64,000 nt of DNA from NCBI GenBank assembly GCA_013697635.1, contig JACCWM010000190.1:1-64000 (forward strand). The letters run 5' to 3'. Both the position numbers and the translations under genes were made by a program. The notes beneath the pieces were generated by a model. The model saw only the letters and a list, made by a program, of their open reading frames with translations. It did no database searches and was not told the DNA's origin. Shown here piece by piece: positions 30,740 through 39,279 of the stretch (the first letter of the stretch is position 1; each line of letters opens with the position of its first letter). This stretch comes from Lujinxingiaceae bacterium. GTDB lineage: Bacteria; Myxococcota_A; Bradymonadia; Bradymonadales; Bradymonadaceae.

Positions 30740-31394
30740 ATGAGACATCCTGCTCCCAGAATCGAGTTGCCCCTTCAAGTTCGAGAGATGCTCGAAGGGT
30801 GGACCAGACAGTACACTTTGGCCGCCCACTTCGTCTTGCGCGCGAAGATTCTGCTCGCGGCAAGCCAGGGCATCGCCCTCGGGCAAATTGCTCGCGACCT
30901 TGGCATCGAGCGAAACACCGTAAAGAAGTGGCGCCGACGCTGGCTCGAGGCGGCCCAGCGCTTAAGCCTCGTCGCCGATCAAGACCCCGCCTCGCTCGAA
31001 GACCAGATGCGCACGCTGCTAAGCGACGCGTCGCGTCCTGGCACGCCACCGACCTTTGAACCTGAGCAGATTGTGCGCATCGTTCGCCTGGCTTGTTCCG
31101 AGCCGCAAGAACATGGCGTCGAGGTGAGCCACTGGACGCCGGAGCTATTGGCCAAGACGGCGGTCCAGGAAGGGATCGTCGCGTCGATTTCGCCGGCCAG
31201 TGTGCGGCGCTTTTTAAAAACAAGCCGATCTCAAGCCTCATCGTTGCCGCGTGTGGGAGGCGCCGCCGCCTGATGATCTCGTCTTTCGCGCCCAGGTGCG
31301 TTTGATCAGCGCCCTCTATCAAGGCGCTCCACAGCTTGCTGAGCAAGGTGTGCGCGTGGCCAGCCTCGATGAGAAGTGCGGCATTCAGGGATAA
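30740..31394 (+). pseudogene. IS630-family transposase remnant (frameshifted and truncated)
   Basis: The first 160 codons encode the paired HTH region of IS630 transposases (LRAKILLAASQG, IARDLGIERNTVKKW). At a T5A5 run (31211-31220) the family sequence moves to the +1 frame: removing one A continues as FLKQADLKPHR and on to the first catalytic motif SLDEKCGIQ, which then meets a stop at 31392-31394. About 140 further residues expected for the family, including the other acidic residues, are missing. So it is non-functional by truncation even if the shift were programmed. It begins 190 bases after the ISKra4-type gene. Confidence 0.82.
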
Positions 31395-31668
31395 CAAGTT
31401 TTAGTTGTCCCCAACTCTACAGCTCTGATTCGCGGGCCCAAATTGTCCAACGTCTCTGGGAGGCGCTCTCCAAACACGACGTCAACACCCATACGCTCAA
31501 CGGCGCCCAGCTCTCCTGAGTCGCGACCGAAAAGCCGAGCGCAAGCAACGTCGCTCAAAGTCGTGGCCTCAAGGGACCCGACTCACAAGTAACGACGCCA
31601 TTTATTGCGTGTTCACAGGCCAGACCCAGTACCGCAGGCTGGCGAGGTCGTTGTGGGAGGTCACTGGC
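31395..31668. other. Degenerate accessory sequence
   Basis: No convincing gene. It follows the truncated IS630 remnant and has only short frames with internal stops, one reading SRAQIVQRLWEAL. It looks like eroded coding or insertion-sequence DNA. Confidence 0.4.
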
Positions 31669-31704
31669 AAACGGAAACGGAAACGGAAACGGAAACGGAA
31701 ACGG
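31669..31704. repeat. Hexanucleotide tract (AAACGG)6
   Basis: Six perfect copies of AAACGG in a row, in non-coding DNA 150 bases downstream of the S9 peptidase gene. Such a tract is prone to slippage. Confidence 0.95.
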
Positions 31705-31717
31705 AATTACAGCAAAG

Positions 31718-31820
31718 GCCCCCACCGGCTCTTCGAGCCACCTCCCCACAAAGTGGGGAGGGTCAAAAGCCCCCACCGGCGCTAGCGCGCCACCTCCCCA
31801 CAAAGTGGGGAGGGTCAAAA
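31718..31820. repeat. Two direct 51/52-bp palindromic repeats
   Basis: Units at 31718-31768 and 31769-31820 begin GCCCCCACCGGC and end GGGTCAAAA; only about 9 bases in the middle differ. Each contains the hairpin CCTCCCCAC-AAA-GTGGGGAGG. The same hairpin core, with AA or TT as loop, forms the arms of the element at 22122-22274. This points to a dispersed REP-like family in this genome. Confidence 0.88.
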
Positions 31821-31829
31821 GCCCCCTTC

Positions 31830-31852
31830 CCTTCGGGCATCTTTCCCGAAGG
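31830..31852 (-). terminator. Hairpin after the S9 peptidase gene
   Basis: A perfect 8-bp stem CCTTCGGG/CCCGAAGG with a 7-nt loop lies 6 bases beyond the peptidase stop codon on the minus strand. The four-T run comes only after a GAAGGGGGC spacer, so it may be a weak terminator or simply an mRNA-end stabiliser. Confidence 0.45.
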
Positions 31853-31858
31853 ACGCGC

Positions 31859-33748
31859 CTACTTGAACACCACCTTCTCCGTCAAAAACCCCAACACCGA
31901 CCCATAATAGTGCTCGATGTTCTGAGCCCGCCGCCAACCATGCCCCTCGTCCTCGTAGACGTGGTACAGATGCGCCACCCCGCGCGCGCGCAGCGAGGCG
32001 ACGATCGCCTCGGCCTGATCGAGCGGCACGACCTCGTCTTTGGCGCCGTGATAGACCGCCACCGGGTCCGTGATCTGATCGGCGAAAAAGAGCGGCGAGC
32101 GCTGGCGAAATATGTCGGCGGCGCCCGGCAGCTCGCCCAAGAGGCTGTCGTTGTAGTGCGCCTCGAACTTATGCGTGCCAAGCTGCAGGGCGAACAGATT
32201 CGAGATGCCGTACAGGCACACCCCGGCGGCAAACGTGCCGGGGTGTGTGACCAACGCCTGCAGCACGGTATAGCCGCCGGCGCTGCCGCCCAAGATCACG
32301 ATCTTCGAGGGGTCGGCCAGGCCCTCGTCGGCCAAGAACTTCGCTGCGCCCACGGCGTCCTCGACATCGGCCACGCCCCACTGGCCGAGCAGCGCGTTCA
32401 TGTAGGCGCGCCCGTAGCCGGTGCTGCCGCGGTAGTTGACGTCGAGCACGGCGAAGCCGCGCGTGGCGAAGAACTGGCTGTTCGCCTCGAAGTTTGCCCG
32501 GCGCTGCGAGGTCGGCCCGCCGTGGATCACGACGATCGCCGGCGGCTTTCCGGGGCTTTGAAAGCGCGTGCTGGTCGGCGCGTAGTAGTTGCCGAAGACC
32601 TCGACCTCGCCGCCGCCGCTATTGACCTTCCAGCGAACCGGCAGCATCGGGGCGAGCTCGTCTTGGCCAAGGCGCTCAGCCGAGCTATGGCGCTCAACGC
32701 AGGCCTTTTCGCCGACAGCCCAGCTCACCACGCGCGAAGGCGTCTGGCTCGAGGAGCCGATTAAGGCCACGCGCCGCTTGGAGGAGACCGCCGGCTGGCC
32801 GATGCTCTGGTAGGCGCCGAGCGCGCCGATCGCCTCGGGCGCGCCGTCGAGCGGGCAGCGCATCAAGGTCGAGACGCCCTGGGCGTTTCTGACGGCGACG
32901 ATCTCGCGGCTGTCGGGCGTCCAGGCAAAGACGCGAACGCCCTGCACCCAGGCCGGGGCGCCGTACTCGACCTCACCGTCGGTGAGCTGGCGCACGGTGG
33001 CGCTCTCGAGATCGCGCACATAGATGTGCCACCAGCCGCTGGCGTCGCTGGCGTAGGCCAGATACCGCCCATCTGGCGAGAAGCTTGGCTGCAAGACGGC
33101 GACGTCGCTGCCGCCGGCCAGACACTCCACCGGGCCAAGCGAGATGCCGCCCTGATCAAAGTGCACGCGGGCCGTCTCCAGACGCGCGCCGTTCCAGGGC
33201 ATCTGCGGGTGATCCCAGGCCACCCAGGCCAGCCGCTCGCTGGCGGGATGCCAGGCCGGCTGCATGTAGAAGTCGGCGCCGGCCATCAGCCGGGTCGGCC
33301 AGCGCTCGCCGCGCGTATCCACGGCGCCGAGCACGTCATTTTTGCCATCACAGTGCACATAAACCACCCAGCGCCCATCGGGCGAGACGGCGGGCGAGGC
33401 GAGCTTGCCAAAGCCGGGCGTGAGCGCGCGCGGTGAGCCGCGGTCGAGCTCGACGCGATAGAGACGACCGTCGCTGGCGGCAAAGTAGGCCGCCTCGCCG
33501 GCCACCGTAAACTCGCCGCCGCCGTAGCCGACGCCGCCACGCACGCTGAGCTCGGTGTTGAGATCGCGCGGCGCATCGCCGGGGCGCTTGACCACGAGCA
33601 CGCCGCGCCCGTCGCGCCCCTCCAGCCAGACCAAGGACTCGCCGTCGCCGGCCCAGGCCACGTCGCCCAGGCGCAGCTCGCCGGCCAACGAGCCCGGCGT
33701 CAGCGGGCTGCTCCACATGCCAAATGTCTTCTCAATCTTCATGTCCAC
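31859..33748 (-). CDS. S9-family serine peptidase (acylaminoacyl/dipeptidyl peptidase type)
   Basis: 629 aa, with no signal peptide, so probably cytoplasmic. The N-terminal two thirds form a beta-propeller with SPDGRWVVYVH and SPDGRYLAYASD blades. The C-terminal alpha/beta hydrolase has VVIHGGPTSQ, the nucleophile Ser489 in GGSAGGY, an Asp in YHGAKDEVVP and His in DEGHGW. These are the prolyl-oligopeptidase-family triad. It probably removes N-terminal residues from short peptides. Met1 or Met3 could be the start. It lies downstream of hpf but behind a terminator, so it is likely transcribed separately. Confidence 0.93.
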   Translation of the reverse strand: MDMKIEKTFGMWSSPLTPGSLAGELRLGDVAWAGDGESLVWLEGRDGRGVLVVKRPGDAPRDLNTELSVRGGVGYGGGEFTVAGEAAYFAASDGRLYRVELDRGSPRALTPGFGKLASPAVSPDGRWVVYVHCDGKNDVLGAVDTRGERWPTRLMAGADFYMQPAWHPASERLAWVAWDHPQMPWNGARLETARVHFDQGGISLGPVECLAGGSDVAVLQPSFSPDGRYLAYASDASGWWHIYVRDLESATVRQLTDGEVEYGAPAWVQGVRVFAWTPDSREIVAVRNAQGVSTLMRCPLDGAPEAIGALGAYQSIGQPAVSSKRRVALIGSSSQTPSRVVSWAVGEKACVERHSSAERLGQDELAPMLPVRWKVNSGGGEVEVFGNYYAPTSTRFQSPGKPPAIVVIHGGPTSQRRANFEANSQFFATRGFAVLDVNYRGSTGYGRAYMNALLGQWGVADVEDAVGAAKFLADEGLADPSKIVILGGSAGGYTVLQALVTHPGTFAAGVCLYGISNLFALQLGTHKFEAHYNDSLLGELPGAADIFRQRSPLFFADQITDPVAVYHGAKDEVVPLDQAEAIVASLRARGVAHLYHVYEDEGHGWRRAQNIEHYYGSVLGFLTEKVVFK

Positions 33749-33771
33749 TCTCGCAGTGCCACAGACAACTC

Positions 33772-33796
33772 AAAAAAAAAGGAGGCCGAAGCCTCC
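33772..33796 (-). terminator. Intrinsic terminator after hpf
   Basis: On the minus strand a GGAGGC-TTCG-GCCTCC hairpin (UUCG tetraloop) is followed by nine T's. It lies 26 bases after the hpf stop and isolates the peptidase gene from the rpoN-hpf unit. Confidence 0.92.
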
Positions 33797-33822
33797 CTGT
33801 TTGTCATTTTGATGTCAACGCA

Positions 33823-34542
33823 TCAGGTCTCGATCAGGCCCAGGTTGCTGTCGTCGCGACGGTAGATCACGTTGATCGAGTTGGTCGCCGCGTTGGTGAA
33901 GACGAAGAACTGGCGCTCCTGGAGCAAGTCGAGCTGCAGGGCGGCCTCATCGATCGTCATCGGGCGCGCCTCGTACTGCGAGTTGCGAAGCAGGCGAACC
34001 GGCGAGCCCGAGGCCGTGGTGAGCACCTCACCGTTGCCGTTGAACTCGATGCCGTGGGTAGGCGCGCCGTTGGTCGGTGCACCGTTGGCGACTGAGGCTT
34101 GTCCGGCGGCGCTGATCTCGAGGCCCTCGGTCGGGCCGGGGTACAACTCGAAATCGTCGGCGAACTCACCATCGAACTCCGACTCCTCATCGAGCGAGGG
34201 TCCGGTGCTGATCACGCCCATCTTGAACAGCCTGGAGGCGCCGTTGGACGGATTGTGATCACGCAGGCGGTCCTTGTGGCGGCGTAGCTGCTTCTCGATC
34301 TTGTCGAGCGCCAGATCGATCGAGCTGTACATGTCTTCGCTGCGCTCGGTTCCTTTGACCGTCAGATTCTTGATCTGGAGGGTAAAATCAGCGATGTGCC
34401 AGAATTTCTCGACACTCATGACGACCGAAGCATCGACCTTCCCCTGAACGTACTTCTCGCAGATGTGCTCGAGCTTCTTGGTGGCATAGCTGCGAAGGGA
34501 CGGCGAGGATTCCATGTGTCGAAACGAGACATTCGCGTTCAT
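33823..34542 (-). CDS. hpf: Long-form ribosome hibernation promoting factor
   Basis: 239 aa. The N-terminal domain (1-105) is the YfiA/HPF fold that occupies the decoding centre (LRSYATKKLEHICEKY, ADFTLQIKNLTVKGTE, DKIEKQLRRHKDRL). An acidic linker of about 70 residues leads to the C-terminal dimerisation domain (about 182-239) with ARPMTIDEAALQLDLL and FFVFTNAATNSINVIYRR. Long HPFs join two 70S ribosomes into 100S dimers when growth slows. AGGAG lies 6 bases before the ATG. It follows rpoN by 298 bases, the usual neighbour, though ptsN is absent. Confidence 0.95.
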   Translation of the reverse strand: MNANVSFRHMESSPSLRSYATKKLEHICEKYVQGKVDASVVMSVEKFWHIADFTLQIKNLTVKGTERSEDMYSSIDLALDKIEKQLRRHKDRLRDHNPSNGASRLFKMGVISTGPSLDEESEFDGEFADDFELYPGPTEGLEISAAGQASVANGAPTNGAPTHGIEFNGNGEVLTTASGSPVRLLRNSQYEARPMTIDEAALQLDLLQERQFFVFTNAATNSINVIYRRDDSNLGLIET

Positions 34543-34840
34543 GTGAGACTCCTGGTTCAGTTAAGTGAGCAGCACCGTACAATCAGGACCCCAGCCCCCT
34601 CAAAAAAGAAAAACCATGCGCTTCGCAATACAGTGCTCCGGGTTCAACTCCGATCTTCGTCGACGTGGCATCCGATGCCTCGCGCCGTTTTGCGCCGCAG
34701 GGGCACAAGAGAAGAAAATTGAGAGCTGACCAGAGGTGTATTCCAAATGCATGGCCATTGAGGAGGGTGTTAAATGAGTCCTAAAAACAGGATAGCGCCA
34801 AATTTCTACAAGGGCTAGTTCATTTTGAGGGCCTCCACGA
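34543..34840 (-). other. rpoN-hpf intergenic region, 298 bp
   Basis: No gene seen. It is clearly less GC-rich than the flanks, with a T-rich tract about 50 bases before the hpf start. It may carry an independent hpf promoter, but I see no clean sigma-70 or sigma-54 consensus. Confidence 0.4.
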
Positions 34841-36301
34841 TCAGAACATTTGCTTGCGCTTGGCGCTGGACAAGATCCCCATCGATTCGCGGTACTTGGC
34901 GACCGTGCGTCGGGCGATGTCGATATTGTCCGCGGCCAGCATCTCGACGATCTTGGAGTCGGAGAAAGGCCGGCGATCGTTTTCTTTGGTGATGATCTCG
35001 CGGATCTTGGCCTTGACCGCCTCGCTTGCCAGATCTTCGCCCTCGAGGTTGGTGATCGAGGAGTTGAAGAAGAATTTGAGCTCGAAGATCCCGCGCGGGG
35101 TATGCACGTACTTGTTGGTCGTGACGCGGCTCACGGTCGACTCGGACATCTCGATGTCCTCGGCCACGTCGCGCAGCACGAGCGGGCGCAGATGCTCGAC
35201 GCCCTTGTCGAAGAAGTCGCGCTGAAACTTGATGATGCTCTCGGTGACCTTGACGATCGTCGACTGGCGGTTGTGGATCGAGCGAATCAACCACATCGCG
35301 CCGCGCAGCTTCTCCTGGATGTACTCTTTGACCTCGTCCTTCTCGCCACTGGCCTTCTTGCGGGCGAGCTCCTTGCGGTAGAAGTTCGAGATCTTGAGCT
35401 TGGGCATGCCGTCTTCGTTGAGCACGGGCACGTACTCGTCGCCGACCTTGTGGATGTAGATGTCCGGCGTGATATAGCGCGGCTCGGCGGTCTGGTATTC
35501 GCGCCCCGGGCGCGGCTCGAGCGTGGAGAGCAGCCGGGCTGCGGCCACCACCTTCTCGACGTCGATGCCCAGCTCGCGCGCGATCTTGTTGTAGCTCTTG
35601 CGCTCGAGGTTGGGGATGTGCTCGTCGATCAGAATCCTGAGCAAGGGCTCGTGGGGATAGAGCTTTCGCGCCTGAATGCGCAAGCACTCGCCCAGATTGC
35701 GCGCGGCCACGCCCACCGGATCGAACTCTTGGACGACGGCCAAGACGCGCTCAACCGCCTCGAGATCGGCGCCGGCATCATGGGCAATCTCGTCGATCGT
35801 CGAGCCCGAGAGCAGGCCGGCCTCATCGAGGTTGCCGATGATCAGCGTGCCGATATGCTCATCGGCCTGACTCAGCGCCGTGAGCCGAAGCTGGGTCATC
35901 AGGTGATCGACGAGCGAGACGCTCGTTGAGAGCGTCTGCTCGAGTGAGGGGTATTCGTCGTGGTTGAGGCCTTTGTACGAGTTCGAGGGCGCCGATGACG
36001 AGTAATTGTCGACATAGGCCTCCCAATCGACCTTGTCGATGTCACTGCCGTCGGCCTTGACCTCCCCGACCTTCTCGTTGGTTACGCGGCGCTCGCCCTG
36101 ATCGAAATCCTGGCTGGGCAACGGATCGGACTCGTAGGACTCCGGAAGCTCCTCGAGCACGGGGTTTTCGACCATCTCCTGGCGAACTTCCGCGATGAGC
36201 TCCATGCGAGACAGCTGCAGAAGTTTGATCGCGTGCTGAAGCTGCGGCGTCATTCGCAGCGTCTGCGCCATCTTGACTTGTTGTCTGAGCTCCATCGCCA
36301 T
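34841..36301 (-). CDS. rpoN: RNA polymerase sigma-54 factor
   Basis: 486 aa. Region I (1-50) is the Gln/Leu-rich activator-interacting segment (MTPQLQHAIKLLQLS). The core-binding region covers about 110-300. The DNA-binding part has an HTH (VSRVTTNKYVHTPRG) and ends with the RpoN box ARRTVAKYRESMGI at about 461-474, the -24 element reader. It directs transcription only with enhancer-binding ATPases; one such activator is encoded at 48370-49974. Start at 36301 or at Met3. Confidence 0.97.
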   Translation of the reverse strand: MAMELRQQVKMAQTLRMTPQLQHAIKLLQLSRMELIAEVRQEMVENPVLEELPESYESDPLPSQDFDQGERRVTNEKVGEVKADGSDIDKVDWEAYVDNYSSSAPSNSYKGLNHDEYPSLEQTLSTSVSLVDHLMTQLRLTALSQADEHIGTLIIGNLDEAGLLSGSTIDEIAHDAGADLEAVERVLAVVQEFDPVGVAARNLGECLRIQARKLYPHEPLLRILIDEHIPNLERKSYNKIARELGIDVEKVVAAARLLSTLEPRPGREYQTAEPRYITPDIYIHKVGDEYVPVLNEDGMPKLKISNFYRKELARKKASGEKDEVKEYIQEKLRGAMWLIRSIHNRQSTIVKVTESIIKFQRDFFDKGVEHLRPLVLRDVAEDIEMSESTVSRVTTNKYVHTPRGIFELKFFFNSSITNLEGEDLASEAVKAKIREIITKENDRRPFSDSKIVEMLAADNIDIARRTVAKYRESMGILSSAKRKQMF

Positions 36302-36560
36302 GGTCGTCGTCTCTTCTCGTGAGTTGTCGTTTCAACCCGCATTCCAGCGTCAACATCAGCGGCCACTATAAGGGAATTCAACCCGAGGAGCAAGTTATGG
36401 TATTCGGCCATGGTATAGCTTTTGCTAGAAGCGACCTTGCAGTGCCCCCCATTGACGGCGGCGTCTGCGCCCACGCGGAAGAAAATCGCGGCTGGCCGTT
36501 GTTGCTTGCTGTACGCTATGTTTCGCGACCACGAATCGCCCAACGCAAACCGAGCCGACG

Positions 36561-37088
36561 ATGTCCCCATTACTTCGCGCCCTGTATCCTTGCCTGCTCG
36601 CTGCCCTGTTGCTGACTGCGCCCGCTTGCAACGAAGTAGACGCTCCCAACGCCCACCCGATCAATCCCACCTGGGACGACGTGGTCGAGTGGGACGGCCC
36701 CTACGATAAACCCTCTGGCGGTGGCACCACCAAGCCGGGCAATCGCGATACGTCGAGCCCTGTCGACGACGCAGACGCCGAGCAAGACGCCTCGCCGGCG
36801 GCTTGCACGCTGTTGCCGCGCACAAACCTGCGCGAGCCACTGCTTGCGCCCTGTTGCTTTCTCGATCGCGATTGCCAGACGAGCAGCCATCCCGACGCGG
36901 CTTTTATGCGCTGCTACGCCGAAAGCTGCACACCAGGCGGCGAGGGCGTCTGTCGCATCGCGCCGAGCGAGCCGGGGATCTGCTGGACGACACGCGACTG
37001 CCCCGAAGAACAGCGCTGCGTCGACGCCTTGTTTGGCACCTGCGAGTCGCCGCTGTTCGACGAGCATCCGGGCCTCTGCGTACGCTGA
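36561..37088 (+). CDS. Cys-rich putative lipoprotein
   Basis: 175 aa. The signal peptide ends in APAC (Cys23). A flexible Gly/Asp/Pro-rich linker (45-80) precedes a C-terminal region with about ten Cys (CCFLDRDCQ, MRCYAESC, CWTTRDCPEEQRC, CES, LCVR), resembling small disulphide-rich modules seen in many myxobacterial secreted proteins. No function can be named. The antisense frame is also open but lacks a protein-like composition. It is divergent from rpoN. Confidence 0.65.
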   Translation: MSPLLRALYPCLLAALLLTAPACNEVDAPNAHPINPTWDDVVEWDGPYDKPSGGGTTKPGNRDTSSPVDDADAEQDASPAACTLLPRTNLREPLLAPCCFLDRDCQTSSHPDAAFMRCYAESCTPGGEGVCRIAPSEPGICWTTRDCPEEQRCVDALFGTCESPLFDEHPGLCVR

Positions 37089-37112
37089 TTCTCGAGCGAA
37101 GGGGTTTGGATT

Positions 37113-37154
37113 GGTTCCGTACGATGGGCATCCTGCCCATTGCGTACCAGGACC
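37113..37154. other. Strong intergenic hairpin 1
   Basis: GTACGATGGGCA (37119-37130) pairs with TGCCCAT (37134-37140) and CGTAC (37143-37147), with a two-base bulge. The pairing extends outward with GGTTCC against GGACC. Loop is only TCC. Confidence 0.7.
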
Positions 37155-37156
37155 CG

Positions 37157-37179
37157 ACGCGGTCGCAAAACGGCCGCGT
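37157..37179. other. Strong intergenic hairpin 2
   Basis: ACGCGGTCG pairs with CGGCCGCGT (nine pairs, one G-T) around a CAAAA loop, two bases after hairpin 1. Confidence 0.7.
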
Positions 37180-37326
37180 TGCGCCAAGCTTTGCGGCGCA
37201 GCCATTATCCCAAAAAACACTTACGGGTGCTTAGGTTACATAAAAACCAGGGTGCCTACGTTATAGAGGCCAGGACCCATGGGCTCTGCCATGGTCCCGT
37301 CGCATTTTCTACAGGCAGTGCCTTCA

Positions 37327-37361
37327 AACCGTGGTGGGTGTTTTGTGCCCCCACCACGGTT
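37327..37361 (+). promoter_or_regulatory. 12-bp inverted repeat in the 5' leader of the acidic TM gene
   Basis: AACCGTGGTGGG (37327-37338) is perfectly repeated in reverse at 37350-37361, with an 11-nt loop containing TTTTG. It ends 9 bases before the AAGGAG ribosome-binding site of the gene starting at 37382. It could be a leader hairpin that controls translation, or an operator. No poly-T follows, so it is not a terminator. Confidence 0.7.
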
Positions 37362-37381
37362 GACGTCTCAAGGAGTTAGTT

Positions 37382-38656
37382 ATGGCTGAAATCGATATTC
37401 AGCGCAAAAGTACCCCCATGTGGCCGTGGATTTTGGGCATCATCGTGGCCGTGGTCTTGATCATATTTCTCGTCGCGGGCCGTGAACGCCCGCAAGACAC
37501 CCCCTTTGGTGGTGGCGTCGACACACCCACCGTGCAACCCGAAGGCGATGGAACGGGCACCACCGGCGAGCAAATCGGGCCCGGTATCGCCCCCGAAGGC
37601 CAGCAAGATCAGGCCACGCCTCCGAGCTACGAGCAGCCCGTGCGCTCACCGGATCAACCCGATCCCGGCGTCCAACCCGGCGGCGGCGGACCCGCCGACG
37701 ACGGCACCCAACAAGGCCCAGGCGCCGCGCCGATGAATTTCCCCGGCTCCCAGGAGGGCACCGAGGGCTTCGAAGCGAGCGAGTTTGAGGCTGACGAGTT
37801 CGATCAAGAAGGGCAAGAAGGGCAAGAAGGGCAAGAAGGCATCGAAGGTGAGCCCGACCCCGGTGCCCGCCTCGAGATCGATCCTTATGGCGGCGGACAG
37901 ATCGAGCCTGGCGACGACCAGCAGCGCGACGAGTCCACGCTCAGCGAGGAGGAGCAAGCCCAACTAGCCCAGCTCCAAGAAGAGCAGGCTGGCCAAGAAC
38001 AAGGCGAGGAGGAGCTAGCCCCGATGGACGATGAAGAGGCCATCCAGGCGCCCCCAGAGGAGCTCGCGCAGATCGACGAGGACGATTACGCCCAGGCGCC
38101 TGGCGAGGACGATTACGCCCACCTCGACGACGAGTTCGCCGAAGCAGCCCAGGACGACGAGGCCCTCAACCAGGAAGGCTACGCGATGGCTCAACCCGGT
38201 GAGGTGCAGGCCTTCGTTCGGTTTCTCGACGAGAGCGAGAGCGAGGACGAGCAGGGCATCATCCAAGCCGCCACCGCCGACCATGAATACACCGCCAACG
38301 GGATTCGACGCTTGGCCGACGCGCTCTACGTGCTCTCCGATCACGAGAACATCGAGTTGGCCGAGCGCAGTGAGCGCCGTGATGCCTTAAACGATCTGGC
38401 CGACCAACTCCAAAGAGACCCCGCCTCCACCGAACACGCCAGCCAGGCGCAGGTCGCCTTTGCCCAGGCGGCGAGCTGGATGCAGGCCCTCCACGAGACG
38501 CTCTACCCGCAGGCCCAAGGCGAGGTCGAGGCCGTGCACAGCGCCGCTGAGAGCATCGACGTCGAAAGCCAATTGCTCGAGCAGCAAGAGGCCTTGCGCA
38601 ACTTCTTCGAGCTGGCCAATGAAGCGATTCAGACCATGGGGCAAAGCCACAGCTGA
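37382..38656 (+). CDS. Membrane-anchored acidic low-complexity protein
   Basis: 424 aa. A single transmembrane helix at about 13-33 (WPWILGIIVAVVLIIFLVAG) leaves a short cytoplasmic N-terminus. The external part is extremely acidic and Gly/Gln/Pro-rich to about residue 285, with three in-frame copies of a 9-bp GGGCAAGAA repeat (GQE). The last 140 residues form a predicted helical bundle (RRLADALYVLSDHENIEL, SQAQVAFAQAASWMQ). I recognise no family. A good AAGGAG precedes the ATG. Followed 79 bases on by a PRC-barrel gene, suggesting an envelope or stress role. Confidence 0.75.
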   Translation: MAEIDIQRKSTPMWPWILGIIVAVVLIIFLVAGRERPQDTPFGGGVDTPTVQPEGDGTGTTGEQIGPGIAPEGQQDQATPPSYEQPVRSPDQPDPGVQPGGGGPADDGTQQGPGAAPMNFPGSQEGTEGFEASEFEADEFDQEGQEGQEGQEGIEGEPDPGARLEIDPYGGGQIEPGDDQQRDESTLSEEEQAQLAQLQEEQAGQEQGEEELAPMDDEEAIQAPPEELAQIDEDDYAQAPGEDDYAHLDDEFAEAAQDDEALNQEGYAMAQPGEVQAFVRFLDESESEDEQGIIQAATADHEYTANGIRRLADALYVLSDHENIELAERSERRDALNDLADQLQRDPASTEHASQAQVAFAQAASWMQALHETLYPQAQGEVEAVHSAAESIDVESQLLEQQEALRNFFELANEAIQTMGQSHS

Positions 38657-38735
38657 GCCTGTGCGATAAAATCCCGGGCCAAACCTGGCCCAAATTAGCC
38701 CATCAAGCCTGACAACCTACCTGCAGGAGTAAATC

Positions 38736-39263
38736 ATGCGAACAGATTCCGGTGAAGAATACGTCAATCGACTCGCCCGCCTCACCGACCTCGACGATTA
38801 CGAGGTCTCCGATGACGATCCCGACGTGCGCGGCTGGGATGTCATCGATCGCCAGGGCATTCGGCTGGGGCGCGTCGACGAGCTGATCGTCGACCGCGAT
38901 GCCCTCAAGGTGCGCTATCTGGCCGTCGAACTCGACGCCACTGGCGGCTCCGGCTTTCGCCTTGTGCCGATCGGGCTGGCCGCGCTCGACGAGGACGACG
39001 ACATCGTCATCTTGAACCACATGGATGCCCAGAGCGTGACGAGCTGTCCGACCTACGACAGCCGGCCGATCTCACGCGAGTACGAGCAGCGCCTGATGAG
39101 CTCCTACAGGGCGTCGGCTTCCAAAATGGGCACCAAAGACGCCACGCGCACCGACCCGAGTGGCTCGCCCACGGCCGCGCCACGCGGCTTCTACGATGAC
39201 ACGCACTTCGATGAGAGCAGCTTCTATGGCGGACGGCGAAAAACCCGCGGCCCCATGCACTAG
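38736..39263 (+). CDS. PRC-barrel domain protein
   Basis: 175 aa. Residues 25-100 form a PRC barrel: VRGWDVIDRQGIRLGRVDEL, then RYLAVELD and FRLVPIGLAAL. PRC barrels occur in photosynthetic reaction-centre H subunits and in ribosome-maturation RimM, and as stand-alone proteins that are often induced by stress. The C-terminal 70 residues are polar and disordered. GCAGGAG precedes the ATG. Probably co-transcribed with the acidic TM gene upstream; a small GGGCCA/TGGCCC hairpin (38676-38691) lies between them. Confidence 0.85.
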   Translation: MRTDSGEEYVNRLARLTDLDDYEVSDDDPDVRGWDVIDRQGIRLGRVDELIVDRDALKVRYLAVELDATGGSGFRLVPIGLAALDEDDDIVILNHMDAQSVTSCPTYDSRPISREYEQRLMSSYRASASKMGTKDATRTDPSGSPTAAPRGFYDDTHFDESSFYGGRRKTRGPMH

Positions 39264-39279
39264 ATGCACGAGCCGGCTC

